From QNES01 sp023143415 (GTDB lineage: Bacteria; Pseudomonadota; Gammaproteobacteria; Beggiatoales; Beggiatoaceae), in assembly GCA_030632725.1 (NCBI GenBank), contig DAOVUF010000075.1, positions 1 to 16,654 of the forward strand: DNA of 16,654 nt, in the 5' to 3' direction. The translations under genes were made by a program, and so were the position numbers. Under the pieces are notes generated by a model. It was not told the origin of the DNA. It was given only the letters and a program-made list of their open reading frames with translations, and did not search any database. Positions 6,510 through 13,558 of the stretch are shown piece after piece; positions within the stretch are counted from its first letter, which is position 1, and the number at the start of each line of letters is the position of its first letter.

Positions 6510-7256
6510 TTAAAAACGTTCAGCATCTAAACGTTTAATACTTAAAATTAAAAACAACGCAATAAATAGCACATAATAAACCACATCTGCTGTACTAAAC
6601 AGTCCTTTTACTAAAGGTTGATAATGCTTGGTGATAGCCAAATAGTTCAATACAGAATTTTGTTGCCCCGCATTTCCCGCTAATTCAAACATCCACAACA
6701 GTAAAAAAACAGCAAATGTACTAATAGCAGCAACGGAGGGATGAGCCGTCAATGTAGAAATATAAAGTCCAAGTGCGACTAACGCGCCTATAAATAAGAC
6801 GAGTCCTATTAAGCTGGAAGCGATTTGCCCAAAATCTAATGTACCCCCAAATAACAGTGATAAGGGCATCAGCATCAACATCGCCAGTAAAATCAGGAAA
6901 AACCCCATAATTCCTAGAAATTTACCCAGAATAATACTTGTCATTGACACCGGGGCAGAAAGTAGCAAGGGCAAAGTCTGATTACGCCGTTCTTCACTAA
7001 TTAATCGCATAGTGAGTAAGGGTAAAATTAACAATAGTATAGTACTAATCGTATCAAACTGCAACCCAACGACAAACGCGGTTAAGCCAGGGGCATTAGG
7101 ATTACTGGCTAATTGGGCTTGTAAGTCAGGCTGTACAAAGTAATAGAGACTCCATAAGAAAAACCATCCTAAAATCACCTGCACTGCTCCCAAAATACTC
7201 CAAGCCAGCGGTGATAGAAATAAACTCCGTAATTCTCGTGTTGCAATCATCCACAT
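6510..7256 (-). CDS. ABC-2 type transporter permease, GldF-like
   Basis: Inner-membrane subunit of an ABC exporter. The 248 residues begin MWMIATRELRSLFLSPLAW, typical of this ABC-2 group: a short amphipathic start followed by about six membrane segments (about 18-40, 66-88, 110-135, 145-168, 175-195, 222-242). The cytoplasmic loop RLISEERRNQTLPLLLSAPV carries the conserved EER motif that contacts the ATPase. Its ATG directly abuts the TAA of the ATPase gene with no intervening base, so the two are almost certainly coupled. In many bacteria a GldG-like auxiliary protein gene follows the permease; here the operon ends with convergent LRR DNA instead. The substrate is unknown; the gliding-motility name comes only from family resemblance. 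Confidence 0.9.
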   Translation of the reverse strand: MWMIATRELRSLFLSPLAWSILGAVQVILGWFFLWSLYYFVQPDLQAQLASNPNAPGLTAFVVGLQFDTISTILLLILPLLTMRLISEERRNQTLPLLLSAPVSMTSIILGKFLGIMGFFLILLAMLMLMPLSLLFGGTLDFGQIASSLIGLVLFIGALVALGLYISTLTAHPSVAAISTFAVFLLLWMFELAGNAGQQNSVLNYLAITKHYQPLVKGLFSTADVVYYVLFIALFLILSIKRLDAERF

Positions 7257-8321
7257 TTATGTACCCTCCACAATTGAATTGACTTTAACTGTCGCCCCGT
7301 TCATTTTTTTCAAGTTCACTCCGTTTTCCAAAGTACCCTCCCCTTTTTTTAAAGTCACATTTTCCCCTTTTTCTAAAAGAAAATCAGGGGAAACTTCATC
7401 AGCACCCATTAACGTCATAAAAACCTGTTCCAAATTGCGATCTTCAGGAATAAGTTCATAAATTCCCCAATTTCCCGCCACCGATTTTTCTACCAACGCT
7501 TCTGCGGGGGATTCTGTAGCAGTATGTTGAATGTAAAAACGGTTATTCTCCCGCACTTCTACCGCCTCAACGCCTTGAATTTGTTTTAACTGTTGAATCT
7601 CAGGCGGGCGATGCAACGCAATTTGCAAATGAGTCGATTGCATTTGTGAAAGTAAACCATTAATGGTGTCATTAAATATTAATTCACCCTCATTAATGAT
7701 TTGAACATGATTACACACTGCTTGCACTTCTTGCAAAATATGAGAAGACAAAATCACGCTATGCTCTTCTCCCAATTGACGTATCAAATGACGAATATCG
7801 CGTATTTGAATCGGATCCAAACCAATTGTCGGCTCATCCAAAATCACAACGGAGGGCGTATGAATAACCGCCTGAGCAATACCAACACGTTGTTGATAAC
7901 CTTTGGACAAATTGCCAATCAAGCGTCGATTGACTTTTTGCAAACCACATTGTTCCATAGCGTGGTTGATTGCATTCGTCATGTTAGAACGTGGAATATG
8001 ATGTAACTTAGCGCAGAAACGCAGATATTCCTCCACCAGCATTTCTTTATACAAAGGCGGTTGCTCAGGTAAATAGCCAATTGCCGCCTTAGCTTTTAAA
8101 GGCTCATCTAATATGTCATATCCTGCGACTGAAATTTGTCCCATTGTGGGTGCAAGCGTTCCTGTAATGACTTGCATTGTCGTCGTTTTTCCTGCCCCGT
8201 TCGGACCGAGAAAACCGAGAATTTGTCCGCGTTTAACCTCAAAACTGATGTTTTTAACCGCACAAAAATCGCCATAAAAACGCGATAGGTTTTGTACGGA
8301 AACCAAAGTATCTGAATTCAT
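7257..8321 (-). CDS. ABC transporter ATP-binding protein, GldA-like
   Basis: Cytoplasmic ATPase of the exporter whose permease follows directly. Motifs in order: Walker A GPNGAGKTT (39-47), Q-loop Gln87 (YLPEQPPLY), signature LSKGYQQ (138-144), Walker B VVILDEP (158-164) with Glu163, and switch His194 (SSHILQE). The 354 residues exceed the usual 300-315 for GldA-like proteins. The extra length is a low-complexity tail after about residue 305 in which Lys, Gly, Asn and Val patterns repeat (ENVTLKKGEGTLENG, NLKKMNGATVKVN). This looks like recent expansion, and I cannot assign it a role. ATG 8321 gives the normal family N-terminus; only a weak AAGTGAG lies upstream. Upstream DNA is the large nested palindrome, which must contain or lie beyond its promoter. 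Confidence 0.92.
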   Translation of the reverse strand: MNSDTLVSVQNLSRFYGDFCAVKNISFEVKRGQILGFLGPNGAGKTTTMQVITGTLAPTMGQISVAGYDILDEPLKAKAAIGYLPEQPPLYKEMLVEEYLRFCAKLHHIPRSNMTNAINHAMEQCGLQKVNRRLIGNLSKGYQQRVGIAQAVIHTPSVVILDEPTIGLDPIQIRDIRHLIRQLGEEHSVILSSHILQEVQAVCNHVQIINEGELIFNDTINGLLSQMQSTHLQIALHRPPEIQQLKQIQGVEAVEVRENNRFYIQHTATESPAEALVEKSVAGNWGIYELIPEDRNLEQVFMTLMGADEVSPDFLLEKGENVTLKKGEGTLENGVNLKKMNGATVKVNSIVEGT

Positions 8322-8510
8322 TCATTGACTCACTTTTTATGTTGTTATTTTGTAACTACTCAGCCTTGAAATCAATTTCAAGGCTGAAAGCCAAAGCAGG
8401 CTCAGCTAATTAAATCACTCAGTCTGCTTTAGCAGACTATTCGAGGCTAAAGTTTTTTTAAAGAAAAAACGTATCCTATCAAAATTTGGTGGTATCTCTT
8501 AATGTAGGGT

Positions 8511-8663
8511 CAATGCCATTAAGTTAAGCCAGGGCGAACACGCAGGATTCGAGGCTAACGTTTTTCTTCAAAAAACGTTAGCCTCGAATGCCCCTACAGC
8601 CCCTGAATACGTTGAGATTGGTAGGGGCAGACCTGCGTGTCTGCCCTTAACTTAATGGCATTG
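8511..8663. mobile_element. 153-bp MITE-like element with perfect 18-bp ends and an 11-bp direct flank repeat
   Basis: Terminal inverted repeats CAATGCCATTAAGTTAAG (8511-8528) and its exact complement (8646-8663). TAATGTAGGGT stands directly before (8500-8510) and directly after (8664-8674), as a target duplication would. Deleting the element plus one copy of the flank restores one contiguous 22-bp stem, from TCTCTTAATGTAGGGTGGGT to its complement at 8729-8750. The element has inner arms resembling GGGC...CACGCAGG...GCCCCTAC. It encodes no protein. Confidence 0.8.
8547..8589. repeat. Perfect hairpin, TTCGAGG / CTTCA-loop family, copy 2
   Basis: Nineteen-base arms, ATTCGAGGCTAACGTTTTT (8547-8565) and its complement (8571-8589), surround CTTCA. 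The hairpin interrupts the left inner arm of the 153-bp element: GGGCGAACACGCAGG stops at 8546 and TGCCCCTAC resumes at 8589, while the right arm (GTAGGGGC to CTGCCC, 8621-8646) is uninterrupted. Confidence 0.88.
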
Positions 8664-8745
8664 TAATGTAGGGTGGGTAGGAACGAAGTGGCACCGTTCC
8701 GTTGAAAATGGTGGGTTTCGCTCTCGCTCTACCCACCCTACATTA
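8664..8745. repeat. Palindrome of the TGTAGGGTGGG family
   Basis: TAATGTAGGGTGGGTAG (8664-8680) pairs perfectly with 8729-8745 around a 48-base centre. The first 20 or so bases of the inner part, TAGGAACGAAGT, are shared with 4148-4159. It is the host into which the 153-bp element appears to have jumped. Confidence 0.85.
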
Positions 8746-8812
8746 AGAGACCAAATTTTAATAAGATACGAAAAAACTTTAGCCTTGAATGCTTTCAGCC
8801 TTGAAATTGATT

Positions 8813-9490
8813 TCAAGGCTGAGTAATTACAAACGGATTAGTTTTTAGCAAAATTTCCTTTTTAGGCACAATCTTCTTCTCAGGCGCAATTTCCTCTAAA
8901 TTAGTAGGCACAATTTCCTTTTCAGGCGCAATCAATTCTTCAAATAATTCAGATTGCTTTTCCAGATTTTCCCGTAATTCTGTTAGTGGAGGTAAATCAC
9001 TGAGGTTTTTGAGGTTAAAATAGTCTAAAAAAGCGCGAGTTGTACCATAAAGTGCAGGATGTCCAGGGGTATCACGGCGGGCTAATATTCGTATCCAGTT
9101 GTAATCCTGCAATCTTTTCATAATATCACTACTAACAGCGATACCCCGTATAGATTCAATTTCGCGCCGAGTAATTGGTTGACGATAGGCGATGATGGCT
9201 ATCGTTTCAAGCACTGCCCTTGAGTAACGGGGTGAGCGTTCTGGTTGCAAATGTTTCAGCCAGGGCGTTAAATCGGCTTTTGTTTGAAAGCGATAACCGC
9301 TTGCGACTTGTAGTAATTCTATGCCCCGTTCAGCATATTCTTCTTGTAACGCTTGTAGGGCAGTTCGTATTTCACGCCGTTCCGGTGGTTCAACTTCTAC
9401 AAATAAGTCAATAAAATGATCAATTGTTAAAGGCTTTCCGGCGGTGAATAAGGCGGCTTCAATGATGTTTTTGAGGGGTTGTTCTGTCAT
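8813..9490 (-). CDS. scpB: Segregation and condensation protein B
   Basis: Subunit of the bacterial condensin; dimers of ScpB with ScpA bridge the SMC heads and help chromosome segregation. The conserved core of two winged-helix units is visible: IIEAALFTAGKPLT near the start, then YSRAVLETIAIIAYRQPITR, IESIRGIAVSSD, LARRDTPGHPALYGTT and the closing FLDYFNLKNLSDLPPL, ending near residue 170. The 225-residue length comes from an extra tail with repeated IAPEKEIVP / IAPEKKIVP motifs. The last codons (VITQP and TGA) lie in the outer arm of the nested palindrome at 8349-8833, so the C-terminus has been replaced or extended by repeat DNA. Start ATG 9490 matches the family. It follows scpA after 241 bp of repeats rather than directly. 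rluB, often next, is absent. Confidence 0.95.
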   Translation of the reverse strand: MTEQPLKNIIEAALFTAGKPLTIDHFIDLFVEVEPPERREIRTALQALQEEYAERGIELLQVASGYRFQTKADLTPWLKHLQPERSPRYSRAVLETIAIIAYRQPITRREIESIRGIAVSSDIMKRLQDYNWIRILARRDTPGHPALYGTTRAFLDYFNLKNLSDLPPLTELRENLEKQSELFEELIAPEKEIVPTNLEEIAPEKKIVPKKEILLKTNPFVITQP

Positions 9491-9536
9491 ATTTGGTTAG
9501 GAATGAGGTTTTAATAACTGCCGAAACTTTAAAGCC

Positions 9537-9551
9537 AAACCTGACAGGTTT
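9537..9551. repeat. Single arm of the AAACCTGACAGGTTT family
   Basis: AAACCTGACAGGTTT occurs once here without the second arm present at 1447-1479. The following AATTCTCATTC (near 9569) matches the DNA flanking the element at 1508, so the two loci share a composite of the same order. Confidence 0.75.
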
Positions 9552-9593
9552 AGTTTTGTGTATTATTCAATTCTCATTCCTTATGAGCTTAAT

Positions 9594-9720
9594 GATGAAT
9601 TATGAATGGTGAATTATGAATGGTGAATTATGAATGATTTAATCATTCACCATTCGAGGTTTGAGTTTTTCTTCAAAAAACTCAAATCTCAAAACCATTC
9701 ACCATTCATAATTCACCATT
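9594..9720. repeat. GAATGGTGAATTAT repeats and inverted copy inside the scpA-scpB gap
   Basis: Three tandem units of GAATTATGAATGGT type (about 9597-9635) are followed by a small hairpin, GAATGATTTAATCATTC, and then by inverted copies. The 24 bases 9605-9628 pair perfectly with 9697-9720. Between the arms sits copy 3 of the CTTCA hairpin. A partial unit, TTCATAATTC (9731-9740), forms the end of scpA. Confidence 0.88.
9656..9690. repeat. Hairpin, TTCGAGG / CTTCA-loop family, copy 3
   Basis: GAGGTTTGAGTTTTT (9656-9670) pairs with AAAAACTCAAATCTC (9676-9690) at 14 of 15 positions around CTTCA (9671-9675). In RNA read from this strand the odd pair is G-U. The stem core differs from copies 1 and 2 but stays complementary. 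Confidence 0.85.
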
Positions 9721-9731
9721 AAGTAGTTCAT

Positions 9732-10523
9732 TCATAATTCAACTTGTATCGTTTCAAAAGGCTGCTCTTGAATAATTTGTATCAACGACTCTTTCGCGAG
9801 TTCTAATATGGCTAATAATGTCACTACGACACCAGCCCTGCCTTCTTCTAATTTAAAAAGCATAAGAAAATCAATACGTTGTAAAGAATTTAATTGTTCT
9901 AAAATCAAACTCATGCGTTCCCGCACGGATAAGGGTTCTTGCATGATTTGATGTGAGGTAAATAGTTCGGCACGTTCTATGACTTCCCGCATGGCTTCTA
10001 GTAAAACTGACCAACTGATGTCTGGTATGATGACTTCTTTAGGAATATCAGGACGTTCCACGGTGGCAAGAAAAATGTCTCTTTCTATTCGTGGTAAAGT
10101 GTCTAAATCTTGCGCGGCTTCTTTATATTGGGCATATTCCCGTAATTGCTTAATTAATTGTTCGTGCGGATCAGTTTCCGGCTCATTCTCTTTGGTTGAT
10201 GGGAGTAACATGCGGGATTTAATTTCCATCAACATCGCTGCCATCAGCAAATATTCTGCCGCTAAATCCAGATTGAATTCTTGCATGAGTTCAACATATT
10301 GCAAGTATTGGCGTGTGACTTCGGCAATTGGGATATTCAGAATGTCCAGATTTTGACGCTGTATTAAATATAATAATAAATCTAAAGGCCCTTCAAAACT
10401 TTCAAGGAAAACTTCTAGGGCATCAGGCGGCACATAAAGGTCAATCGGCAATATGTCAAGTTGTGTGCCCTGCACAATTGCTTTTGCTTCACTACTGACT
10501 TCAACTTCAGAATGTTCACTCAA
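9732..10523 (-). CDS. scpA: Segregation and condensation protein A
   Basis: Kleisin subunit of the SMC-ScpA-ScpB condensin. The family signature is clear: FESFEGPLDLLLYLIQRQNLD (about residues 41-61), then IPIAEVTRQYLQYV and the LAAEYLLMAAMLMEIKSRMLLP helix that contacts SMC. The C-terminal winged helix ends in TIQVEL. It is 263 residues, a normal length. It starts at a TTG whose last two bases are the first two of the trpS stop (TTGA overlap), so it depends on translation of trpS; no ATG is available before the conserved core. The final GAA TTA TGA matches the repeat unit found between scpA and scpB, so the stop may be repeat-derived. Conserved order with trpS upstream and scpB downstream supports the call. 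Confidence 0.95.
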   Translation of the reverse strand: MSEHSEVEVSSEAKAIVQGTQLDILPIDLYVPPDALEVFLESFEGPLDLLLYLIQRQNLDILNIPIAEVTRQYLQYVELMQEFNLDLAAEYLLMAAMLMEIKSRMLLPSTKENEPETDPHEQLIKQLREYAQYKEAAQDLDTLPRIERDIFLATVERPDIPKEVIIPDISWSVLLEAMREVIERAELFTSHQIMQEPLSVRERMSLILEQLNSLQRIDFLMLFKLEEGRAGVVVTLLAILELAKESLIQIIQEQPFETIQVEL

Positions 10524-11731
10524 CGGTATATTAACCCCATCACTTGCCGCACTTCTTCAAGCGTTTCACGGGCAGCGGCACTTGCTTGTTCACAACCTTC
10601 AGCCAGTATTGCGTGGACTGATTCAGGTTCTTCAATATAACTTTGTGCCCTTTCTTGGATAGGTGCTAATTCTGCGATGATGCAATCTATCACGGGTTGC
10701 TTGCAGTCAATACAACCTATTTCCGCAGTTCGACAGCCGTTTTGTACCCAGTCTTTTCGGTTATCATCGGAGTAAATCTGATGAAATTGCCAAACCGGGC
10801 ATTTTTCAGGTTCTCCCGGATCGGTGCGCCGCACTCGTGCCGGATCAGTGGGCATCGTGCGTATCTTTTTTTCTACAGATTCAGGAGGTTCACGCAGTCC
10901 AATGGTGTTGTGATAGGATTTAGACATTTTTTGTCCATCTAACCCCGGCATTTTAGCGGTTTTTGTCAACAAAACTTCAGGTTCGATCAATATGGTTTTG
11001 GCTTGCCCTTCTAAGTAACCCAAGAGACGTTTTTTATCGCCCATGTTGATATTTTGCTGATCTTCTACTAGGGCGTGAGCGGTACTTAAAGCGTCATCAT
11101 CGCCCTGTTCTTGATAAGATTTTCTCAGGTTTTTGTAGAGTTTGGCATTTTTTTTACCCATTTTACGAATTGCGTCATTGACTTTTTCTTCAAAATCGGG
11201 TTCACGTCCGTAGAGGTGATTAAACCGCCGTGCGAGTTCGCGTGTAAATTCAACATGGGCGACTTGATCTTCTCCGACAGGCACAAGTCCTGCTTTATAA
11301 ACCAAAATATCAGCACTTTGCAGTAGCGGATAACCTAAAAAACCATAAGTGGATAAATCTTTATTTTTGAGTTTTTGTTGTTGATCTTTATAAGTTGGGA
11401 TACGTTCTAACCAACTGAGCGGCGTGGACATTGATAGTAGTAAATGCAATTCTGCATGTTCAGGCACTTTGGATTGAACAAATAAAGTCGCCTCACCGGG
11501 ATTAATGCCAACAGCTAACCAGTCAATTACCATATCCCATACGCTTTGGGCGATGACGCTGGTATTATCATATTCGGTTGTGAGGGCGTGCCAATCTGCA
11601 ACAAAGAAGTAACATCGGTACTCATGTTGTAGTTTGACCCAATTGTTTAGTACGCCATGTAAATGTCCTAAGTGTAATTGACCCGTTGGTCGCATACCGG
11701 ATAGGACACGTTGCGATAGAGAGGAGTTCAA
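10520..11731 (-). CDS. trpS: Tryptophan--tRNA ligase, long form
   Basis: Class I aminoacyl-tRNA synthetase charging tRNA-Trp in the cytoplasm. The HIGH-type motif is TGQLHLGHLHG (HLGH at residues 20-23), and KMSKS lies at about 267-271 (GQKMSKSYHN). Between them is an insert of about 70 residues relative to E. coli TrpS, rich in Lys and Asp (KKNAKLYKNLRKSYQEQ, NINMGDKKRLLGYLEG), giving 403 residues rather than 334; from memory, longer forms exist in other proteobacteria. I place the start at TTG 11731 (MNSSLSQRVLSG): AAGGA at 11743-11739 is 7 bp upstream. An in-frame ATG at 11809 would add 26 residues, the first of which (MVAHPTYY) come from repeat DNA. The gene overlaps scpA by 4 bp. Confidence 0.93.
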   Translation of the reverse strand: MNSSLSQRVLSGMRPTGQLHLGHLHGVLNNWVKLQHEYRCYFFVADWHALTTEYDNTSVIAQSVWDMVIDWLAVGINPGEATLFVQSKVPEHAELHLLLSMSTPLSWLERIPTYKDQQQKLKNKDLSTYGFLGYPLLQSADILVYKAGLVPVGEDQVAHVEFTRELARRFNHLYGREPDFEEKVNDAIRKMGKKNAKLYKNLRKSYQEQGDDDALSTAHALVEDQQNINMGDKKRLLGYLEGQAKTILIEPEVLLTKTAKMPGLDGQKMSKSYHNTIGLREPPESVEKKIRTMPTDPARVRRTDPGEPEKCPVWQFHQIYSDDNRKDWVQNGCRTAEIGCIDCKQPVIDCIIAELAPIQERAQSYIEEPESVHAILAEGCEQASAAARETLEEVRQVMGLIYR

Positions 11732-11738
11732 AATGGTT

Positions 11739-11743
11739 TCCTT
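11739..11743 (-). promoter_or_regulatory. Ribosome-binding site deciding the trpS start
   Basis: AAGGA on the minus strand lies 7 bases before TTG 11731. It is the only good site in the region and favours the TTG over the in-frame ATG at 11809, which lies in a hairpin repeat. Confidence 0.7.
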
Positions 11744-11757
11744 AATTGTTTGATTCA

Positions 11758-11785
11758 GAATTGACAGAATTAAAGAATTGACAGA
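11758..11785. repeat. Two direct copies of GAATTGACAGA in the trpS leader
   Basis: GAATTGACAGA occurs at 11758-11768 and 11775-11785, a 17-bp spacing. The position, 27 to 54 bp before the trpS start, would suit a regulatory site, but it could equally be another small repeat. Confidence 0.4.
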
Positions 11786-11798
11786 GTAATATGTAGGG

Positions 11799-11881
11799 TG
11801 GGCAACCAAAAGACGTTGCCCAGCAAATACGAGGAATCAGTTATATAGAAACAATGGTGGGCAATTAAAAGACATTGCCCA
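11799..11881. repeat. Two related hairpins with compensating stem changes upstream of trpS
   Basis: TGGGCAAC (11799-11806) pairs with GTTGCCCA (11815-11822) around CAAAAGAC. TGGGCAAT (11858-11865) pairs with ATTGCCCA (11874-11881) around TAAAAGAC. The one differing stem base is changed on both sides. The first is preceded by ATGTAGGG, linking it to the family at 8664-8745. Confidence 0.8.
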
Positions 11882-11891
11882 TTCTACTACT

Positions 11892-11924
11892 AAACCTGAC
11901 AGGTTTGAGAAACCTGTCAGGTTT
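11892..11924. repeat. Perfect inverted repeat, AAACCTGACAGGTTT family
   Basis: AAACCTGACAGGTTT (11892-11906) and its exact complement AAACCTGTCAGGTTT (11910-11924) flank GAG. It lies downstream of the M50 gene (minus strand), where it could act as a weak terminator, but there is no T-run. TTTATGCACGTTCCTAA (11947-11963) next to it resembles the right end of the element at 14128-14250. Confidence 0.85.
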
Positions 11925-11974
11925 GATTCAACATTTTGGAAATGATTTTATGCACGTTCCTAAATGACGATACT

Positions 11975-12649
11975 TTATATAGGATTACCGAATATCAAAT
12001 TTAAAATCTCAAAAGAACCACCAGCGAATAGATACGTCAATAACACGGGTGGCAGTAAAACGTATCCTAATCCACCGGTCATCAATAAAATAAGCAAAAC
12101 GACTAAACCAAAAGGTTCAAGTTTGGCGTAATGTGTTGCCAAGCGGGTGGGTAATAAGCTATAAAGTATTCGCCCACCGTCTAAGGGCAGTATGGGCAAT
12201 AAATTCAATACCATCAGTATCGCATTAATAAAAATACCGGCACTGCCCATATAAATCAAAAAAATCGTTAAAGGAAACGATTCAAGAGTCAACCAGCCTA
12301 TTTGGACAATAATCGCCCAAAAGATTGCCATCAGTAGGTTAGAGGCAGGACCTGCAAGTGCGACAAGTGCCATATCACGGCGAGGATTTTTCAATTTACT
12401 AAAATTAACGGGAACAGGTTTCGCCCAGCCAAATACAAAATTACTTATTATCAACATTAGCGTGGGTAAAATCACTGTGCCTAGCATATCAATATGTTTT
12501 ATTGGGTTTAAGGTGATGCGCCCTAATTGGTATGCTGTGTTATCTCCCCGTTTAAAGGCAACCCACCCATGAGCCGTTTCATGTACCGTGATAGCAAATA
12601 GTACAGGTAATACCCATATAATGACTAATTGTAAAGTGCTTAATTCCAT
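11975..12649 (-). CDS. Site-2 protease family (M50) membrane metalloprotease
   Basis: Predicted intramembrane zinc protease of the small YwhC-like group. The zinc motif is VHETAHGW (His23, Glu24, His27) and the third ligand is Asp157 in LLPILPLDGGRILYSLLP. About five to six membrane segments fill its 224 residues, and PVNFSKLKNPRRDMALVALAGP is the characteristic loop before the second core helix. There is no PDZ domain, unlike RseP. ATG 12649 is preceded by AAGGA, which overlaps the stop region of the transglycosylase gene 8 bp upstream, so the two share a transcript. In many gammaproteobacteria this gene lies between yciO and trpS, as here. Its natural substrate is unknown to me. Confidence 0.92.
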   Translation of the reverse strand: MELSTLQLVIIWVLPVLFAITVHETAHGWVAFKRGDNTAYQLGRITLNPIKHIDMLGTVILPTLMLIISNFVFGWAKPVPVNFSKLKNPRRDMALVALAGPASNLLMAIFWAIIVQIGWLTLESFPLTIFLIYMGSAGIFINAILMVLNLLPILPLDGGRILYSLLPTRLATHYAKLEPFGLVVLLILLMTGGLGYVLLPPVLLTYLFAGGSFEILNLIFGNPI

Positions 12650-12657
12650 TCCGTTCC

Positions 12658-13518
12658 TTATTCCTTAAATAATTTCATTATTTTTTTCACATAATTCTTT
12701 GTCTCTTTAAAAGGGGGCACTTTATACCCATATTTCTTGACGTTACCGTATCCCGCATTGTAAGCGGCTAACGCCAAAGCGGTGTTTCCTTTTATGCCTT
12801 TTCTATTGAGCATTTTCTTTAAGTAAGTGGTACCGCCTTTAAGATTTTGATCGGGGTTATAACTATTAGTGACTCCCACTTCTTTAGCTGTTCCCGGCAT
12901 TAACTGCATTAGCCCTTTCGCCCCCACATGAGAACGTGCTCTGGGGTTATAATTTGACTCGACTTTAACCACTGAGTGTACTAAACGAGGGTGAAGTTCT
13001 TTCTTTTCAGCAGCCTTATCAATCATTTTTCTTAATGGCAGTTTATACTTCAATTCCGCTTTTTTTACCGATTTTAATAAAACAGGGGGTAAGCGGTAAC
13101 GTGAAACATAATGTTCTGAATCTGGTGCATCTTTGTTCATTTCTTGGAAGGCATTAAAGCGTGAACGAGCAGATGTTTTATTTCCATTTTTGAAAGCCCA
13201 ATTGACAGGTTCCCAATTTCTTTTAGAGATTCTGCATGAAGTATCAAATACCCGTTTTTTTTCACGTCCGTTATCAATCAGGATGGTGTAATAATCACGA
13301 CATATTTTTTTATTCTCAGAAAAAGTCAAAACAACGGCTAAACGTCGTTCAATATTAACTTCTTCTTTGTCATGCCAAGCGGCTATTTGACCATCAAGTA
13401 ACTTTTCTTCCAGGAGAACATTGACATCTTCTTTTAATCGAGCTTCTTTAGTCTCCAAATTGGAACAAGCAAATAGAATCGTTATTAATAATAAATAAAG
13501 TATTGATTTTATTGGCAT
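12658..13518 (-). CDS. Lytic transglycosylase lipoprotein with an N-terminal CREY-like domain
   Basis: Predicted outer-membrane lipoprotein that cleaves peptidoglycan glycan strands to 1,6-anhydro products. A signal peptide ends in the lipobox ILFAC (Cys18). The C-terminal SLT domain starts near residue 165: catalytic Glu187 in VKVESNYNPRA, GAKGLMQLMPGTA (199-211), AALAAYNAGYGNV-type segment (249-260). Residues about 60-105 hold ICRDYYTILIDNGREKK followed by DTSCRISKRNWEPV, matching the Cys-Arg-Glu/Asp-Tyr ... Cys-Arg ... Trp pattern of 17-kDa surface-antigen type proteins, and resembling the end of the neighbouring lipoprotein (13641-14087). The gene lies between that lipoprotein and the M50 gene, 8 bp before the latter. 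The start is the only ATG before the signal peptide; its ribosome site is weak. Confidence 0.9.
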   Translation of the reverse strand: MPIKSILYLLLITILFACSNLETKEARLKEDVNVLLEEKLLDGQIAAWHDKEEVNIERRLAVVLTFSENKKICRDYYTILIDNGREKKRVFDTSCRISKRNWEPVNWAFKNGNKTSARSRFNAFQEMNKDAPDSEHYVSRYRLPPVLLKSVKKAELKYKLPLRKMIDKAAEKKELHPRLVHSVVKVESNYNPRARSHVGAKGLMQLMPGTAKEVGVTNSYNPDQNLKGGTTYLKKMLNRKGIKGNTALALAAYNAGYGNVKKYGYKVPPFKETKNYVKKIMKLFKE

Positions 13519-13558
13519 TTTCTAATTAAAATCTCCAAAAAAGGATTCCAAAATCATA

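Larger units (their letters stand above)
8349..8833. repeat. Large nested inverted repeat filling the gap between the ABC operon and scpB
   Basis: The outermost arms, 8349-8391 and 8791-8833, pair at 42 of 43 positions, and each arm is itself a palindrome around TTGAAATCAATTTCAA. Inside are further matching arms: TTCGAGGCTAAAG (8440-8452) with CTTTAGCCTTGAA (8777-8789), ACGTATC with GATACG plus AAAATTTGGT with ACCAAATTTT, and TCTCTTAATGTAGGGT (8495-8510) with its complement (8735-8750). Left-side bases 8392-8439 have no partner and contain their own hairpin, GTCTGCTTTAGCAGAC (8422-8437). The right outer arm overlaps the last codons of scpB. Confidence 0.92.

Noticed and set aside
11732..11809. 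N-terminal extension of TrpS from ATG 11809
   Set aside because: The first codons are repeat DNA, the HIGH motif would be displaced from its usual place, and TTG 11731 has a well-placed AAGGA.
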